Source: a virus
DNA length: 64,000 bases
IMG/VR virus record: IMGVR_UViG_3300030202_002737
Coordinates: 48,280-112,279 of that record
Strand: one strand, 5' to 3'
In this document: positions 46,641 through 54,820 of the stretch, piece after piece
Position numbering within the stretch: the first letter of the stretch is position 1
How the letters are laid out: the number at the start of each line of letters is the position of its first letter
Program-made: the position numbers and the translations under genes
The notes under the pieces: generated by a model
Told to the model about the DNA's origin: nothing
What the model saw: only the letters and a program-made list of their open reading frames with translations
Databases searched by the model: none

Positions 46641-47263
46641 TGCATGAGACAATAGAAATATCAGGTAAGTACAGAAATTTAGTAACACAGCTGTCACGTT
46701 TGGTTTTACGGCAAATTAAAGTATCTAAACACAAACGATTAAGTTATGAAGTAGTAATGTTCAAAGAGATTATTAATCGAGACATTCCATTACATTTTTA
46801 TTTAGGTCTGCAAACAAAATATTCAACTAATCTTTGTGTTACAGGAGATGCATATAATCCTACAGAACCAGTAAGTGATCAAATACCTTATATAGAAGTT
46901 TCAATTGAAACTACTGGAGAGAAAACCCATTTAAGTCATATTGCATTACGATTAGGTAACACATTAAGACATGAAATAGAACATATCACTCAAAGTGGAC
47001 TGAATACATTACCAGGAAAGTATTTGCCTGATGATCAAAAATTACGAGAAACAGCAACAAATGCGCAATATCATTTGTTAGATAAAGAAATACCAGCAAT
47101 GCTACATGGATTACATACTCAAGCAAAAAAAGAACGTAAACCATTTTTAGAAAAATTGTATGAATATTTAGATGAAACATATTTATTAGAAAGTGATATG
47201 GAATCTATTAAATCCATATGGTTAAGCAAAGCAAAGGAGTTAAATTTATGCCCGGAAAAATAA
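46640..47263 (+). CDS. Putative zinc metalloprotease (HEIEH), 207 aa
   Basis: NTLRHEIEHITQSG carries an HExxH zinc site at residues 111-115. RETATNAQYHLLDKEIPA follows and may supply the third ligand (Glu). Proteins with a HEIEHLTQ-type motif are frequent in large phages, perhaps as virion or host-targeting proteases. The stop lies beyond the start of the next gene. Confidence 0.68.
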   Translation: MHETIEISGKYRNLVTQLSRLVLRQIKVSKHKRLSYEVVMFKEIINRDIPLHFYLGLQTKYSTNLCVTGDAYNPTEPVSDQIPYIEVSIETTGEKTHLSHIALRLGNTLRHEIEHITQSGLNTLPGKYLPDDQKLRETATNAQYHLLDKEIPAMLHGLHTQAKKERKPFLEKLYEYLDETYLLESDMESIKSIWLSKAKELNLCPEK

Positions 47264-47691
47264 AAGGTATTGATGGAAAAGAATGTTGGAAAGGATACCG
47301 ATATGGTGGAACATCTGATGGTAAAGACAAATGTATAAAAGTAGAAGAATATGATGTAGAAAATCGTCAAGATCTTGTAGAATTTATAGAATTTATACGT
47401 GAATATAAACCAAGCATCCAAGAAGCTGAATACAGAGGCCGTAAAGTCAAGCTAGGCAAACCAATGCGTGGTGATGTTAAAAAATTTAAAGTATATGTTA
47501 AGAATCCAAAAGGTAATGTAGTTAAAGTTAATTTTGGTCATGGTGGTACTTCTGCAAAGAAAGCAGGACAAAAAACTATGAGAATAAGAAAGTCTAATCC
47601 AAAAGCTAGAAAAAGTTTTAGAGCAAGACATAATTGCGACTCTCCAGGCCCTAGACATAAAGCTAGATATTGGTCATGCAGAAAATGGTAA
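47248..47691 (+). CDS. Conserved phage protein with basic Cys-containing C-terminus, 147 aa
   Basis: GIDGKECWKGYRYGGTSDGK at the start and KSFRARHNCDSPGPRHKARY then WSCRKW at the end match a family common in large phages (DUF5872-like). The C-terminal region is strongly basic, suggesting nucleic-acid binding. An AAAGGAG site 47232-47238 fixes the start at 47248. The role is unknown; packaging or virion association is possible. Confidence 0.62.
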   Translation: MPGKIKGIDGKECWKGYRYGGTSDGKDKCIKVEEYDVENRQDLVEFIEFIREYKPSIQEAEYRGRKVKLGKPMRGDVKKFKVYVKNPKGNVVKVNFGHGGTSAKKAGQKTMRIRKSNPKARKSFRARHNCDSPGPRHKARYWSCRKW

Positions 47692-47702
47692 TAAGGAACG
47701 AT

Positions 47703-47864
47703 ATGACAAATTCAGATATAATAGAAGAAATATTATTTAAATCACATTCATTACATATACAAGAAGAAGTGATGGGATATGCACAAACACTATTAATTGA
47801 CAATCCTAAAATCGGTAAAGCTACAGCATACCAACAAGCTTTCGATGAAATTTCGAATCAATAG
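47703..47864 (+). CDS. Hypothetical acidic protein, 53 aa
   Basis: Short helical protein starting TNSDIIEEILFKSHSLHIQE, with an AAGGA site just upstream of the ATG at 47703. Unknown. Confidence 0.58.
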   Translation: MTNSDIIEEILFKSHSLHIQEEVMGYAQTLLIDNPKIGKATAYQQAFDEISNQ

Positions 47865-47979
47865 AATATTATACTTTTTACTAGTAACGTTATTATTAAT
47901 ATACGTATGTATAACAACCAGTATATATAATCATGATAGATCCAAACGACGAAGATTATACAGATCACCCATATGGTGA
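47845..47979 (+). CDS. Small single-pass membrane protein, 44 aa
   Basis: The ATG at 47845 lies within the end of the gene before, in another frame. A basic start is followed by one membrane helix (LYFLLVTLLLIYVCITTSIY) and an Arg-rich tail. Such peptides can be regulators or anti-host factors, but this is unproven. Confidence 0.45.
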   Translation: MKFRINRILYFLLVTLLLIYVCITTSIYNHDRSKRRRLYRSPIW

Positions 47980-47995
47980 CGTATTTGAATATTAA
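47933..47995 (+). CDS. Possible 20-aa acidic peptide
   Basis: MIDPNDEDYTDHPYGDVFEY overlaps the membrane peptide in another frame. It is too short to be sure, but its acidic, Tyr-rich composition differs from random sequence. Confidence 0.25.
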   Translation: MIDPNDEDYTDHPYGDVFEY

Positions 47996-48056
47996 ACTTA
48001 ATACAAATTTAATATTAAATTAATGTTCTTTAAATCATATTGATATAATTATTAAT

Positions 48057-48263
48057 ATGAAAAAAGTTATTATAATATTATTAGCATTATTTTTAGTTAC
48101 AAATTGTAAGAATGAGTATATCATTGTTTCAACTTCAAATTGTAAATATTATAAAGGATTAGAAATTTCTCAATATCAAAGTCATGACGGTACAAATTAT
48201 CTTGAAGATCTCATGGTAGTATTTCCAGATACTACATATTTAAAATATAATGAAAAATTATAA
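48057..48263 (+). CDS. Small putative lipoprotein, 68 aa
   Basis: KKVIIILLALFLVTNCKNEY is a lipoprotein signal with lipobox VTNC. The mature peptide is about 50 residues and Tyr-rich. It would sit in the host envelope; a spanin-like or exclusion role is possible. It overlaps the next gene. Confidence 0.6.
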   Translation: MKKVIIILLALFLVTNCKNEYIIVSTSNCKYYKGLEISQYQSHDGTNYLEDLMVVFPDTTYLKYNEKL

Positions 48264-48606
48264 AAGAAAAATACCTAAAGAAGTACGTAGAAGATTATTA
48301 GAAAGGCGTACAAGGATCTTTACTAGATGGCTTAAAATTAATTTTGAAAAGCCTTATACTATATTCCTAGCAGCATTCTTTCCTTTTGCACAAGCATTTT
48401 TAGCATCTGTAATAGTTATATACACAGATCCATCAAAATCAAGCTGGCAATCAAATATAGCTTTATTCGTAGTTGCTGGATTATATTATCTTGCTTTTGC
48501 TATGAACTCTCAACGTGCAACCAAAGGTTCTTGGTTAGGATTAGTATTACTTGTTACCTTTGGAGCATTCGGTATTATCTGCGGAAAATTGATGCTAACA
48601 AATTAA
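48250..48606 (+). CDS. Integral membrane protein, 118 aa
   Basis: A strongly basic cytoplasmic N-terminus (RKIPKEVRRRLLERRTR) is followed by three likely membrane helices. Not assigned to a family. It ends the operon that starts near 45074. Confidence 0.65.
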   Translation: MKNYKRKIPKEVRRRLLERRTRIFTRWLKINFEKPYTIFLAAFFPFAQAFLASVIVIYTDPSKSSWQSNIALFVVAGLYYLAFAMNSQRATKGSWLGLVLLVTFGAFGIICGKLMLTN

Positions 48607-48645
48607 TAATACTTCCCGATAAATGTGTAACTTAGACTAGATCTA

Positions 48646-48661
48646 TATTTATATATAAATA
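48646..48661 (+). promoter_or_regulatory. Candidate late promoter: second copy of the TATAAATA palindrome
   Basis: The same 16-mer as at 39746-39761, here flanked by AGATCT on both sides so that a longer imperfect palindrome forms. It lies 23 bp before the ATG at 48685, which also has a GAGGGAG ribosome site. Confidence 0.45.
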
Positions 48662-48684
48662 GATCTTTATTTCGAGGGAGCACA

Positions 48685-50085
48685 ATGAACATTAAATTTA
48701 CTACACTACTATTAATAGTTATAATATTCTTATCTAATTTAGGAATTTCTCAATGTGACAATGGTACTAATTATTATCCTAGTACTGTATATACTCCAGA
48801 TGATAACATTTGGGGGTCTGCTACTACTTATAATTATGCCGGCGAAATTATTAAAGTTAACATAGTTTCAGGAGATGAATACCAATTTTCTACATGTTCG
48901 AGTTATGGTGGAGTTACCGCTACATATGATACTCAGTTAACTCTTATAGATGAGTTAGGATCAGTTGTAGATTTTAATGATGATTTTAGTGGTTGTGGTT
49001 TGACTTCTTATATTAAATATACAGCTACTTATACAGGCGTTTTATATGTACACTTAAATGAATATAACTGCGCTTCTAATTCTACTTCTACAGAAGTAAG
49101 GATATATAAAACTCCTGTCGCCGGCGGAAGTACTGATGAAGTTACTATTGGAGATCCTAATTCTACTTTACAAAACGGCAGAGTTCCTGCTTATGGATAT
49201 TATGATTATAGTTGGAGTGCAGCAATATATACTGCAACTGAATTAGGCGGATTCCCTAGAACAATAGAAAAAATTAGTTGGAATGTCACTAATGGAAATT
49301 CGATGACTTTAAATAATCAAGAGATATGGATCGCTCATACTCTAGAAGAAGAATTTCCTGACGGTACAATGCCAGATGTAGGTAATGGTCCTTGGAATGG
49401 GTTTGTTAAAGTTTTCAGTGGAAGTTTACCATTCTCACCAGGATGGAACGAGATAGTTTTAAACCTTCCTTTTAATTTTAATGGATCGGAAAACTTATTA
49501 ATTAAAGTAGTAAATAATCATGGATCTTGGGCTTCTAGTTATCCTGAATTTCAATATACTAGCAAAGCTAATTCAGTAGTATATAATTATGATGATGGAA
49601 GCTTCCCTCCGTCTATAGGATACAGAAATTCATATAGACCTAATACACGATTCGGATTCAGCACTGGAAATTCTTTGCCGATTGTGTTAGTTTCATTCGA
49701 AGGAGAAAATCTAGGGAATTATGTTAAGTTAGAATGGGTAGTTGCATCTCAAGTAAATAACGATTATTATACAATTGAAAAATCATTAGATGCTTATGAT
49801 TGGGAAGAAATATCTATGCAATATGGAGCAGGAAATACAAACCAAGTAATGACTTATATAACATATGATGAAAATCCTAATATAGGTCACAATTATTATA
49901 GATTAACTCAAACAGATTTTGACGGCGTATTTGAAACATTTAATCCAATTGCAGTTACTATTAAACCAGAAAGGAAAGAAGTGATAAGTAGAACAAATTT
50001 ATTAGGCCAGGAGGTAGATGAATTATATTCTGGTATTAGTATATTAATTTGGGATAATGGAGATATACAAAAAATAATTAAATAA
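48685..50085 (+). CDS. Secreted protein with Bacteroidota type IX-secretion sorting domain
   Basis: The 466-residue protein begins with a signal peptide (residues about 1-22, ending GISQ). The first domain is Cys-containing and beta-rich (EYQFSTCSSYGGVTATYDTQ). A middle beta domain follows. Near residue 330, LPIVLVSFEGENLGNYVKLEW and later YYRLTQTDFDGVFETF match the domain that precedes C-terminal sorting signals in Bacteroidota. The end, TNLLGQEVDELYSGISILIW then DNGDIQKIIK, has the layout of a type A sorting domain. The protein would be exported to the host cell surface by the host's own machinery, or it is a virion protein built from such domains. Confidence 0.82.
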   Translation: MNIKFTTLLLIVIIFLSNLGISQCDNGTNYYPSTVYTPDDNIWGSATTYNYAGEIIKVNIVSGDEYQFSTCSSYGGVTATYDTQLTLIDELGSVVDFNDDFSGCGLTSYIKYTATYTGVLYVHLNEYNCASNSTSTEVRIYKTPVAGGSTDEVTIGDPNSTLQNGRVPAYGYYDYSWSAAIYTATELGGFPRTIEKISWNVTNGNSMTLNNQEIWIAHTLEEEFPDGTMPDVGNGPWNGFVKVFSGSLPFSPGWNEIVLNLPFNFNGSENLLIKVVNNHGSWASSYPEFQYTSKANSVVYNYDDGSFPPSIGYRNSYRPNTRFGFSTGNSLPIVLVSFEGENLGNYVKLEWVVASQVNNDYYTIEKSLDAYDWEEISMQYGAGNTNQVMTYITYDENPNIGHNYYRLTQTDFDGVFETFNPIAVTIKPERKEVISRTNLLGQEVDELYSGISILIWDNGDIQKIIK

Positions 50086-50088
50086 AGG

Positions 50089-50117
50089 TTGGATATCATA
50101 TCTTAATTTCTTATTAT
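50089..50117 (+). promoter_or_regulatory. Promoter TTGGAT-17-TATTAT before the AAA+ ATPase gene
   Basis: TTGGAT 50089-50094, 17 bp, TATTAT 50112-50117; 25 bp before the ATG. Confidence 0.7.
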
Positions 50118-50142
50118 ATAGAAAATAAATAAAATATAAGAT

Positions 50143-51282
50143 ATGAAAGAAGTAGAAGTTTATGGTTCCGTTACCACAGAAGACGGAGAGTTTATCAAAG
50201 TAGTTAGTACCAATGGTGATGACATTACAGATCTATTCAGAGATGATATGATCAAGATAGCATATGAAAATGGTGAAGCATTAAAATATAATGAAGAAAC
50301 CGGCAGAGCTAAAAGGATCGATCCAGATCAATTGCCTAATCCAACTCCTAAGAAAAAAGAAGTAGTTAAAGATGAAGATCCAGTATTGGCATTCATTAGT
50401 AACGCTCCTGCAATTAAGCCAGATCATTTAGAAATTACAGATATCAAATGGAAGTATCTAATTAGGTCAGCAGTTAGAGGTAAAAATATTATGATGGTTG
50501 GACCTGCAGGGTCAGGTAAGACAGAAGCAGCAAAGGCATTGCCTACGGCAACTGATAGACCATTCTTTTATTTTAACTTAGGTGCTACGCAAGATCCTAG
50601 ATCAACATTAATTGGTAATACGCATTTTAAGAACAATGAGACAATGTTTGATGAATCGGCATTCATTAAGGCGATAAAGACAGAAAATGCAGTAATCCTT
50701 TTAGATGAGCTGTCTAGAGCGCATCCTGAAGCATGGAATATATTAATGACTGTATTGGATGAAGGACAACGATATTTGAGATTAGATGAGAATATCGATG
50801 CACCATTAGTCAACGTAGCTCAAGGAGTATCATTTATTGCAACGGCTAATATTGGTACAGAATATACATCTACTAGAGTATTAGATAGAGCATTAATGGA
50901 TAGATTTGAAGTTATTGAAGTAGACATATTATCTAAAGAAAGAGAACATGTTTTATTAAGTAAACGATTTGGTAATAAGGTTGAAGATAGCTTATTAGAA
51001 TCTGTAGCAGATATAGCTGATGTAACTAGAAAAGAGTGGAGATCAGATGAAGGCAAACTAAGCACAATGATATCGACACGTATGACAGTTAGAATTTGTG
51101 AGTTGTTAGCAGATGGCTTTACATTAGAAGAAGCTGCGGAGGTAGGCATCCTTCCATTCTTTGATGCATCGGGCGGAGGCGACTCTGAAAGATTATTTGT
51201 TAAGCAAGTTATTCAGAAACATTTAGGTACCGCAGAAGAAGATATCTTTAATGTAGGAGAAGAAAAAGTAGAAGAAGAGTAG
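50143..51282 (+). CDS. MoxR/CobS-like AAA+ ATPase
   Basis: The 379-residue protein has Walker A GPAGSGKT at residues 120-127, Walker B NAVILLDELSRAH, sensor 1 FIATANIGTEY and an arginine-finger region DRALMDRFEVIEV, the MoxR/CobS order. An N-terminal region of about 90 residues is acidic. MoxR ATPases work with VWA-domain partners as chaperones that remodel or load metal into targets. The VWA partner is at 51830. Confidence 0.87.
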   Translation: MKEVEVYGSVTTEDGEFIKVVSTNGDDITDLFRDDMIKIAYENGEALKYNEETGRAKRIDPDQLPNPTPKKKEVVKDEDPVLAFISNAPAIKPDHLEITDIKWKYLIRSAVRGKNIMMVGPAGSGKTEAAKALPTATDRPFFYFNLGATQDPRSTLIGNTHFKNNETMFDESAFIKAIKTENAVILLDELSRAHPEAWNILMTVLDEGQRYLRLDENIDAPLVNVAQGVSFIATANIGTEYTSTRVLDRALMDRFEVIEVDILSKEREHVLLSKRFGNKVEDSLLESVADIADVTRKEWRSDEGKLSTMISTRMTVRICELLADGFTLEEAAEVGILPFFDASGGGDSERLFVKQVIQKHLGTAEEDIFNVGEEKVEEE

Positions 51283-51293
51283 TATTAAAAAGT

Positions 51294-51392
51294 ACGCAGC
51301 TATGCGTCAAATAGCATCTTTCATATCTTAAGGGAGTCAAAGTAGATCGATCTACTGCCATCTGTATACGGACAGCGCTGACTCCCTTTTTA
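51294..51392 (+). ncRNA. Structured RNA element with three-way-junction fold and terminator
   Basis: A hairpin (ACGCA 51294-51298 with TGCGT 51303-51307) is followed by a closing 10-bp stem (AAGGGAGTCA 51330-51339 with TGACTCCCTT 51379-51388) that encloses a perfect 16-bp palindrome (51341-51356) and a CTGT/ACAG hairpin. A T run follows. It lies between the ATPase and the next gene, so it may be an attenuator or a small RNA as well as a terminator. Confidence 0.6.
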
Positions 51393-51399
51393 AAGTATT

Positions 51400-51413
51400 G
51401 TTGGGTTCTTTGA
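51400..51413 (+). repeat. Left arm of a 14-bp inverted repeat flanking the 51434 gene
   Basis: GTTGGGTTCTTTGA at 51400-51413 is the exact reverse complement of TCAAAGAACCCAAC at 51763-51776. Confidence 0.8.
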
Positions 51414-51433
51414 CATAATAAGAAAGGAAGCAT

Positions 51434-51754
51434 ATGGAAACAAATATGTTATTAGGAATCCTTATCGGAGCTGGTACTGTAGCTTTATTGGCATTTTTTG
51501 CTTATAGGGTAAAGGTATCTTTTGATAGGGTAAACAGAAATTTCTCAGATTTAAACACAGATATATACAGTAGTTTAGATCAATTTAAAAACCAAGTAGA
51601 TCATATGATAGAAAACGTTGACAGAGCATTACATGAAAATGTAGATGATGTATATAGAACAATGGATTCTAGATTTGATAAAACAGAATCAAAAATAGTG
51701 GACTTAGTTAAAGCAAGAACTAAGCATACTAGATTTGCAGATAAAATAAAGTAA
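51434..51754 (+). CDS. Membrane-anchored coiled-coil protein, 106 aa
   Basis: One N-terminal membrane helix (LLGILIGAGTVALLAFFAY) and a long charged helix with heptad-like spacing. An AAAGGAAG site precedes the ATG. It sits between the AAA+ gene and the VWA gene, so it could anchor that complex to the membrane. The whole gene is bracketed by a 14-bp inverted repeat. Confidence 0.62.
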   Translation: METNMLLGILIGAGTVALLAFFAYRVKVSFDRVNRNFSDLNTDIYSSLDQFKNQVDHMIENVDRALHENVDDVYRTMDSRFDKTESKIVDLVKARTKHTRFADKIK

Positions 51755-51762
51755 ATTAATCT

Positions 51763-51782
51763 TCAAAGAACCCAACTTTTTT
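51763..51782 (+). terminator. Right arm of the inverted repeat followed by six T residues
   Basis: TCAAAGAACCCAAC is followed by TTTTTT. It has no local partner; pairing with 51400-51413 would close a loop of about 350 nt around the gene and form a terminator-like stem. Confidence 0.45.
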
Positions 51783-51783
51783 C

Positions 51784-51812
51784 TTGGAATTATGAATTAC
51801 TTTTCTTATTAT
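51784..51812 (+). promoter_or_regulatory. Promoter TTGGAA-17-TATTAT before the VWA gene
   Basis: TTGGAA 51784-51789, 17 bp, TATTAT 51807-51812, then an AAAAGGAG ribosome site and the ATG at 51830. Confidence 0.68.
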
Positions 51813-51829
51813 ATATAAAAAGGAGATAT

Positions 51830-53842
51830 ATGAAAAAATTACGAATTAGAAAGACAACAGCAAATCCAATCAAAACATATCAAACGTCTGCATCTAGCTA
51901 TTGGTTTGACGCTATTGATACGGATTTTAATTATAAAGTCAATAACAAACGACATGTAGATCATACAAAATTGGCCTCAGCACAAAGAGCTATAGGTAAT
52001 TTTGTTAATATTGTAACAGGTAAACAAATCCCAGTACGTTTTCAAAATAATGGAGATAGCTATACTGATGGCAGGTCAGTTACTATAGGATCTAAAATAG
52101 AAGATAAGAATTTTGATTCAACCGTTGGTTTAGCATTACATGAAGGTTCTCATATTGCATTAACTAATTTTAATTTATTAGACAGTTTATCAATTGGAAG
52201 TAGATTCCATAGTCATATAGCTATGAGAGGCGGAGATCCTGATATGGATATGGTTGAATCTGATATCTTAAAGGTTAAGGATTTATTTAATTGGGTAGAA
52301 GACAGAAGAATTGACTACCATATTTATACAAGTGCTCCAGGTTACAGAAAATATTATGAATCTATGTATGAAAAATATTTCAATGCAAAGATTGTAGACA
52401 AAGCTTTGAAGTCTAATGAAAAGACAGATGAGGATTGGGACTCATATATGTTTAGGATTATTAATTTAACTAATCCTAATAGAAGAGTGGATGCGTTAGA
52501 AGTATTACCCCAAATATGGGATCTAATTGATCTTAAAAATATTAATAGACTTAAGACATCTGAAGATGCTTTAAATGTAGCAATAGAAGTTTATAAGCTA
52601 ATTAGAAAGCAAGTTAATGAAAGTCAAAGTAAGAAGCAAACCAAGACGCCTGTCGGATCTAATCCGGGAGACTGTAAAGGGAAAGAACAAAAGACAAAAG
52701 GTTCACAAAATGGTAACTGTGGAGCAGCTGATACAAAAGCCGAAAATGATGAATTATCACAAAGAGAAAAAGAAAGACTTGTAAAGCAGATTGCAAAGCA
52801 AGAAGATTTTGTTAATGGTAATACTAAGAAAATTGGTAGGCTTTCTAAGAAGGATACCCAAATTGTAAAAAGTCTTAAAGACTCAGGAACAGAAAATAAT
52901 CCAGTTAATACTAATATGTCAGCAGGTCCAATGTATAATGTAGATTGTATCGTTATAAAGAAAATGACTTATTCAGTTATGTGTCATATGGATACAATAT
53001 TTGATTCATATAGTTTACAAAGAGGCTCAGAATCTAAAAGTTACTACGGGCCTGGAACAGGAGTACAAGAAGGTATTATTTTAGGTAAACAGTTAGGTAA
53101 AAAGTTACAATTGAGAAATGAAGAAAAGTCATTGAAGTCGACAAGATTGAATACGGGTAAGATTGATAGAAGATTGATATCTCAATTAGGATTTCAAAAT
53201 GCCAATGTGTTTCATAGAATAGTAACTGATAGATATAAGAATTTCTTTATACATATTTCAATTGATGCATCAGGCTCAATGGGAGGACAAAGATTTCAAA
53301 ATGCTATTAAGTCAGCGGTAGCAATTGCTCAAGCCGCATCTATGACAACAGGTATTAGAGTTCAAATCTCTTTGAGAGGAACAAGTCATCTTAATGGTAA
53401 TACAGAAAAGACAGTTACGGTATATGCATATGATAGTGCAGTAGACAAAATGTCAAAGATTAAAAGTTATTTTCCATACCTTAGAACATTTGGATGCACT
53501 CCAGAAGGGTTGTCATTTAAAAGTATACTACCTTATATAAAAGCAGATGCAAAAGGCGATGAGTCTATCTTTATTAATTATTCAGATGGATGTCCAAGTT
53601 CAGTAAGTGGAGCTGCTTGGGGATATAGTGGAATTGAATTTACTAAAAAAGTTGTAAATGAAATGAAAGAGCTGGGTATTAGTGTGTTATCATATTATAT
53701 TGATGGCAAATCAGACGGATATTCAGCAGATTATTTTAGAAGAATGTATGGTAAGAATTCAGAATTTATAGATACATGTAATCTTACTCAAATATCAAAA
53801 TCAATGAATAACAAGTTTTTAGAATTATCAGAATCAATATAA
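51830..53842 (+). CDS. CobT-like protein: zincin motif plus C-terminal VWA domain
   Basis: The 670-residue protein has LALHEGSHIAL with HExxH at residues 104-108, a charged Lys/Gln/Asn-rich linker at about 265-345, and a VWA domain in which HISIDASGSMGGQRF (MIDAS, Asp479) binds a metal. FINYSDGCPSS is the later MIDAS part. VWA proteins of this type pair with MoxR/CobS ATPases, here at 50143. The combination with a metalloprotease-like motif is repeated in other large phages; the target is unknown. Confidence 0.82.
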   Translation: MKKLRIRKTTANPIKTYQTSASSYWFDAIDTDFNYKVNNKRHVDHTKLASAQRAIGNFVNIVTGKQIPVRFQNNGDSYTDGRSVTIGSKIEDKNFDSTVGLALHEGSHIALTNFNLLDSLSIGSRFHSHIAMRGGDPDMDMVESDILKVKDLFNWVEDRRIDYHIYTSAPGYRKYYESMYEKYFNAKIVDKALKSNEKTDEDWDSYMFRIINLTNPNRRVDALEVLPQIWDLIDLKNINRLKTSEDALNVAIEVYKLIRKQVNESQSKKQTKTPVGSNPGDCKGKEQKTKGSQNGNCGAADTKAENDELSQREKERLVKQIAKQEDFVNGNTKKIGRLSKKDTQIVKSLKDSGTENNPVNTNMSAGPMYNVDCIVIKKMTYSVMCHMDTIFDSYSLQRGSESKSYYGPGTGVQEGIILGKQLGKKLQLRNEEKSLKSTRLNTGKIDRRLISQLGFQNANVFHRIVTDRYKNFFIHISIDASGSMGGQRFQNAIKSAVAIAQAASMTTGIRVQISLRGTSHLNGNTEKTVTVYAYDSAVDKMSKIKSYFPYLRTFGCTPEGLSFKSILPYIKADAKGDESIFINYSDGCPSSVSGAAWGYSGIEFTKKVVNEMKELGISVLSYYIDGKSDGYSADYFRRMYGKNSEFIDTCNLTQISKSMNNKFLELSESI

Positions 53843-53848
53843 AATAAA

Positions 53849-54391
53849 ATGGTAACAAAAAGAGAACAAAAAGATGGGAGAGTCATTACTCTCCCAGTAT
53901 ATGTTAGTAATCATATAACAGACGAAATGATTAGATTATTCCTAAAGTCAGGCAAAGCAATGTCTGTTAACGCAGGAAGAATATCAGAGCAAGTAGTACT
54001 TCCTTATCTAGAAACCCATTTTGGATGTAAAGGCGAAGTAGTAGATGCAGATGGATATGATCATTTATTTACTAATGGTATTAAAAATGAACATAAGAAA
54101 TTAGTCATTACGGGTACTAAGACAACTGCAATAGCAAAACGATTAGGTGAGAATAAGCGAGGCAAATGCGATACAATATCATTTCATCATCCAGCTAAGA
54201 ACGCTATTTATGTTATAGACTCTAAAATATTTTATGACCATGTAGCATTAAATCATGATAAATATTGTAATACATATGACGTAATGTTTTATCGTGACAT
54301 GGAACTAGAAGGCAAAGGAAAACGCAAAAAAAGTTACACAAGAACCAATACTGAAATGTTATTAAAGTATGCAACGAAGGTAGAATTATAA
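53849..54391 (+). CDS. Hypothetical protein, possible PD-(D/E)XK-like fold, 180 aa
   Basis: VVDADGYDHLFTNGIKNEHK has a D ... E-x-K arrangement like that of restriction-type nucleases, and AIYVIDSKIFYDH follows. The helical N-terminus (RISEQVVLPYLETHFG) is also seen in some Type II restriction enzymes. The match is suggestive only. It follows the VWA gene by six bases. Confidence 0.5.
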   Translation: MVTKREQKDGRVITLPVYVSNHITDEMIRLFLKSGKAMSVNAGRISEQVVLPYLETHFGCKGEVVDADGYDHLFTNGIKNEHKKLVITGTKTTAIAKRLGENKRGKCDTISFHHPAKNAIYVIDSKIFYDHVALNHDKYCNTYDVMFYRDMELEGKGKRKKSYTRTNTEMLLKYATKVEL

Positions 54392-54550
54392 ATGGAAGAA
54401 GTAACATTATTACAAGTTATAGGTTGGTCATTATTTATTGGATTAGCGTGTATAGGTGCATTAACATTAATGTACCTTTCGCACAATTGGATCTTAGATT
54501 TAAGACAAAGAAAAAAACGCAAAACGGTTTGGGAAATTCCAAAAAAATAA
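54392..54550 (+). CDS. Small single-pass membrane protein, 52 aa
   Basis: One membrane helix (VIGWSLFIGLACIGALTLMY) and a basic tail (RQRKKRKTVWEIPKK). The 3' end contains the -35 box of the next promoter. Confidence 0.6.
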   Translation: MEEVTLLQVIGWSLFIGLACIGALTLMYLSHNWILDLRQRKKRKTVWEIPKK

Positions 54551-54557
54551 TTATAAT
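54529..54557 (+). promoter_or_regulatory. Promoter TTGGGA-17-TATAAT with a leaderless start
   Basis: TTGGGA 54529-54534 lies inside the upstream gene; TATAAT 54552-54557; ATG 5 bp later at 54563. Confidence 0.62.
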
Positions 54558-54562
54558 AAATT

Positions 54563-54820
54563 ATGAAGACAGAACAAATAGAACGTAATGAATTGATAGC
54601 TAGGAGAGTACCACCAGGTGATAATTGGATCCTAGTAGATGATTCAGCTGACACAGTACATCCAAGTTTAACTGATGCATTAGAAGCTTGGTTTAGTATG
54701 GCTGGTGAAAAGGTAGAGTTTAGATTAGCTCCATTGGATAGTAAATTATATGCTATTAGATATGAAGAACGACAAGTAGAACAACCCAAACCAAAGAAGT
54801 TTAATTTATACGGAGAATGA
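54563..54820 (+). CDS. Hypothetical protein, 85 aa
   Basis: Soluble, acidic, with a Trp-containing beta part (NWILVDDSADTVHPSLTDAL). It is coupled to the HPRT gene by an overlapping TGATG. Function unknown. Confidence 0.62.
   Translation: MKTEQIERNELIARRVPPGDNWILVDDSADTVHPSLTDALEAWFSMAGEKVEFRLAPLDSKLYAIRYEERQVEQPKPKKFNLYGE

Noticed and set aside
48021-48049. Another promoter before the small lipoprotein gene
   Set aside because: A TATAAT box is present, but the base stretch 17 bp upstream (TAATGT) does not match the -35 pattern.
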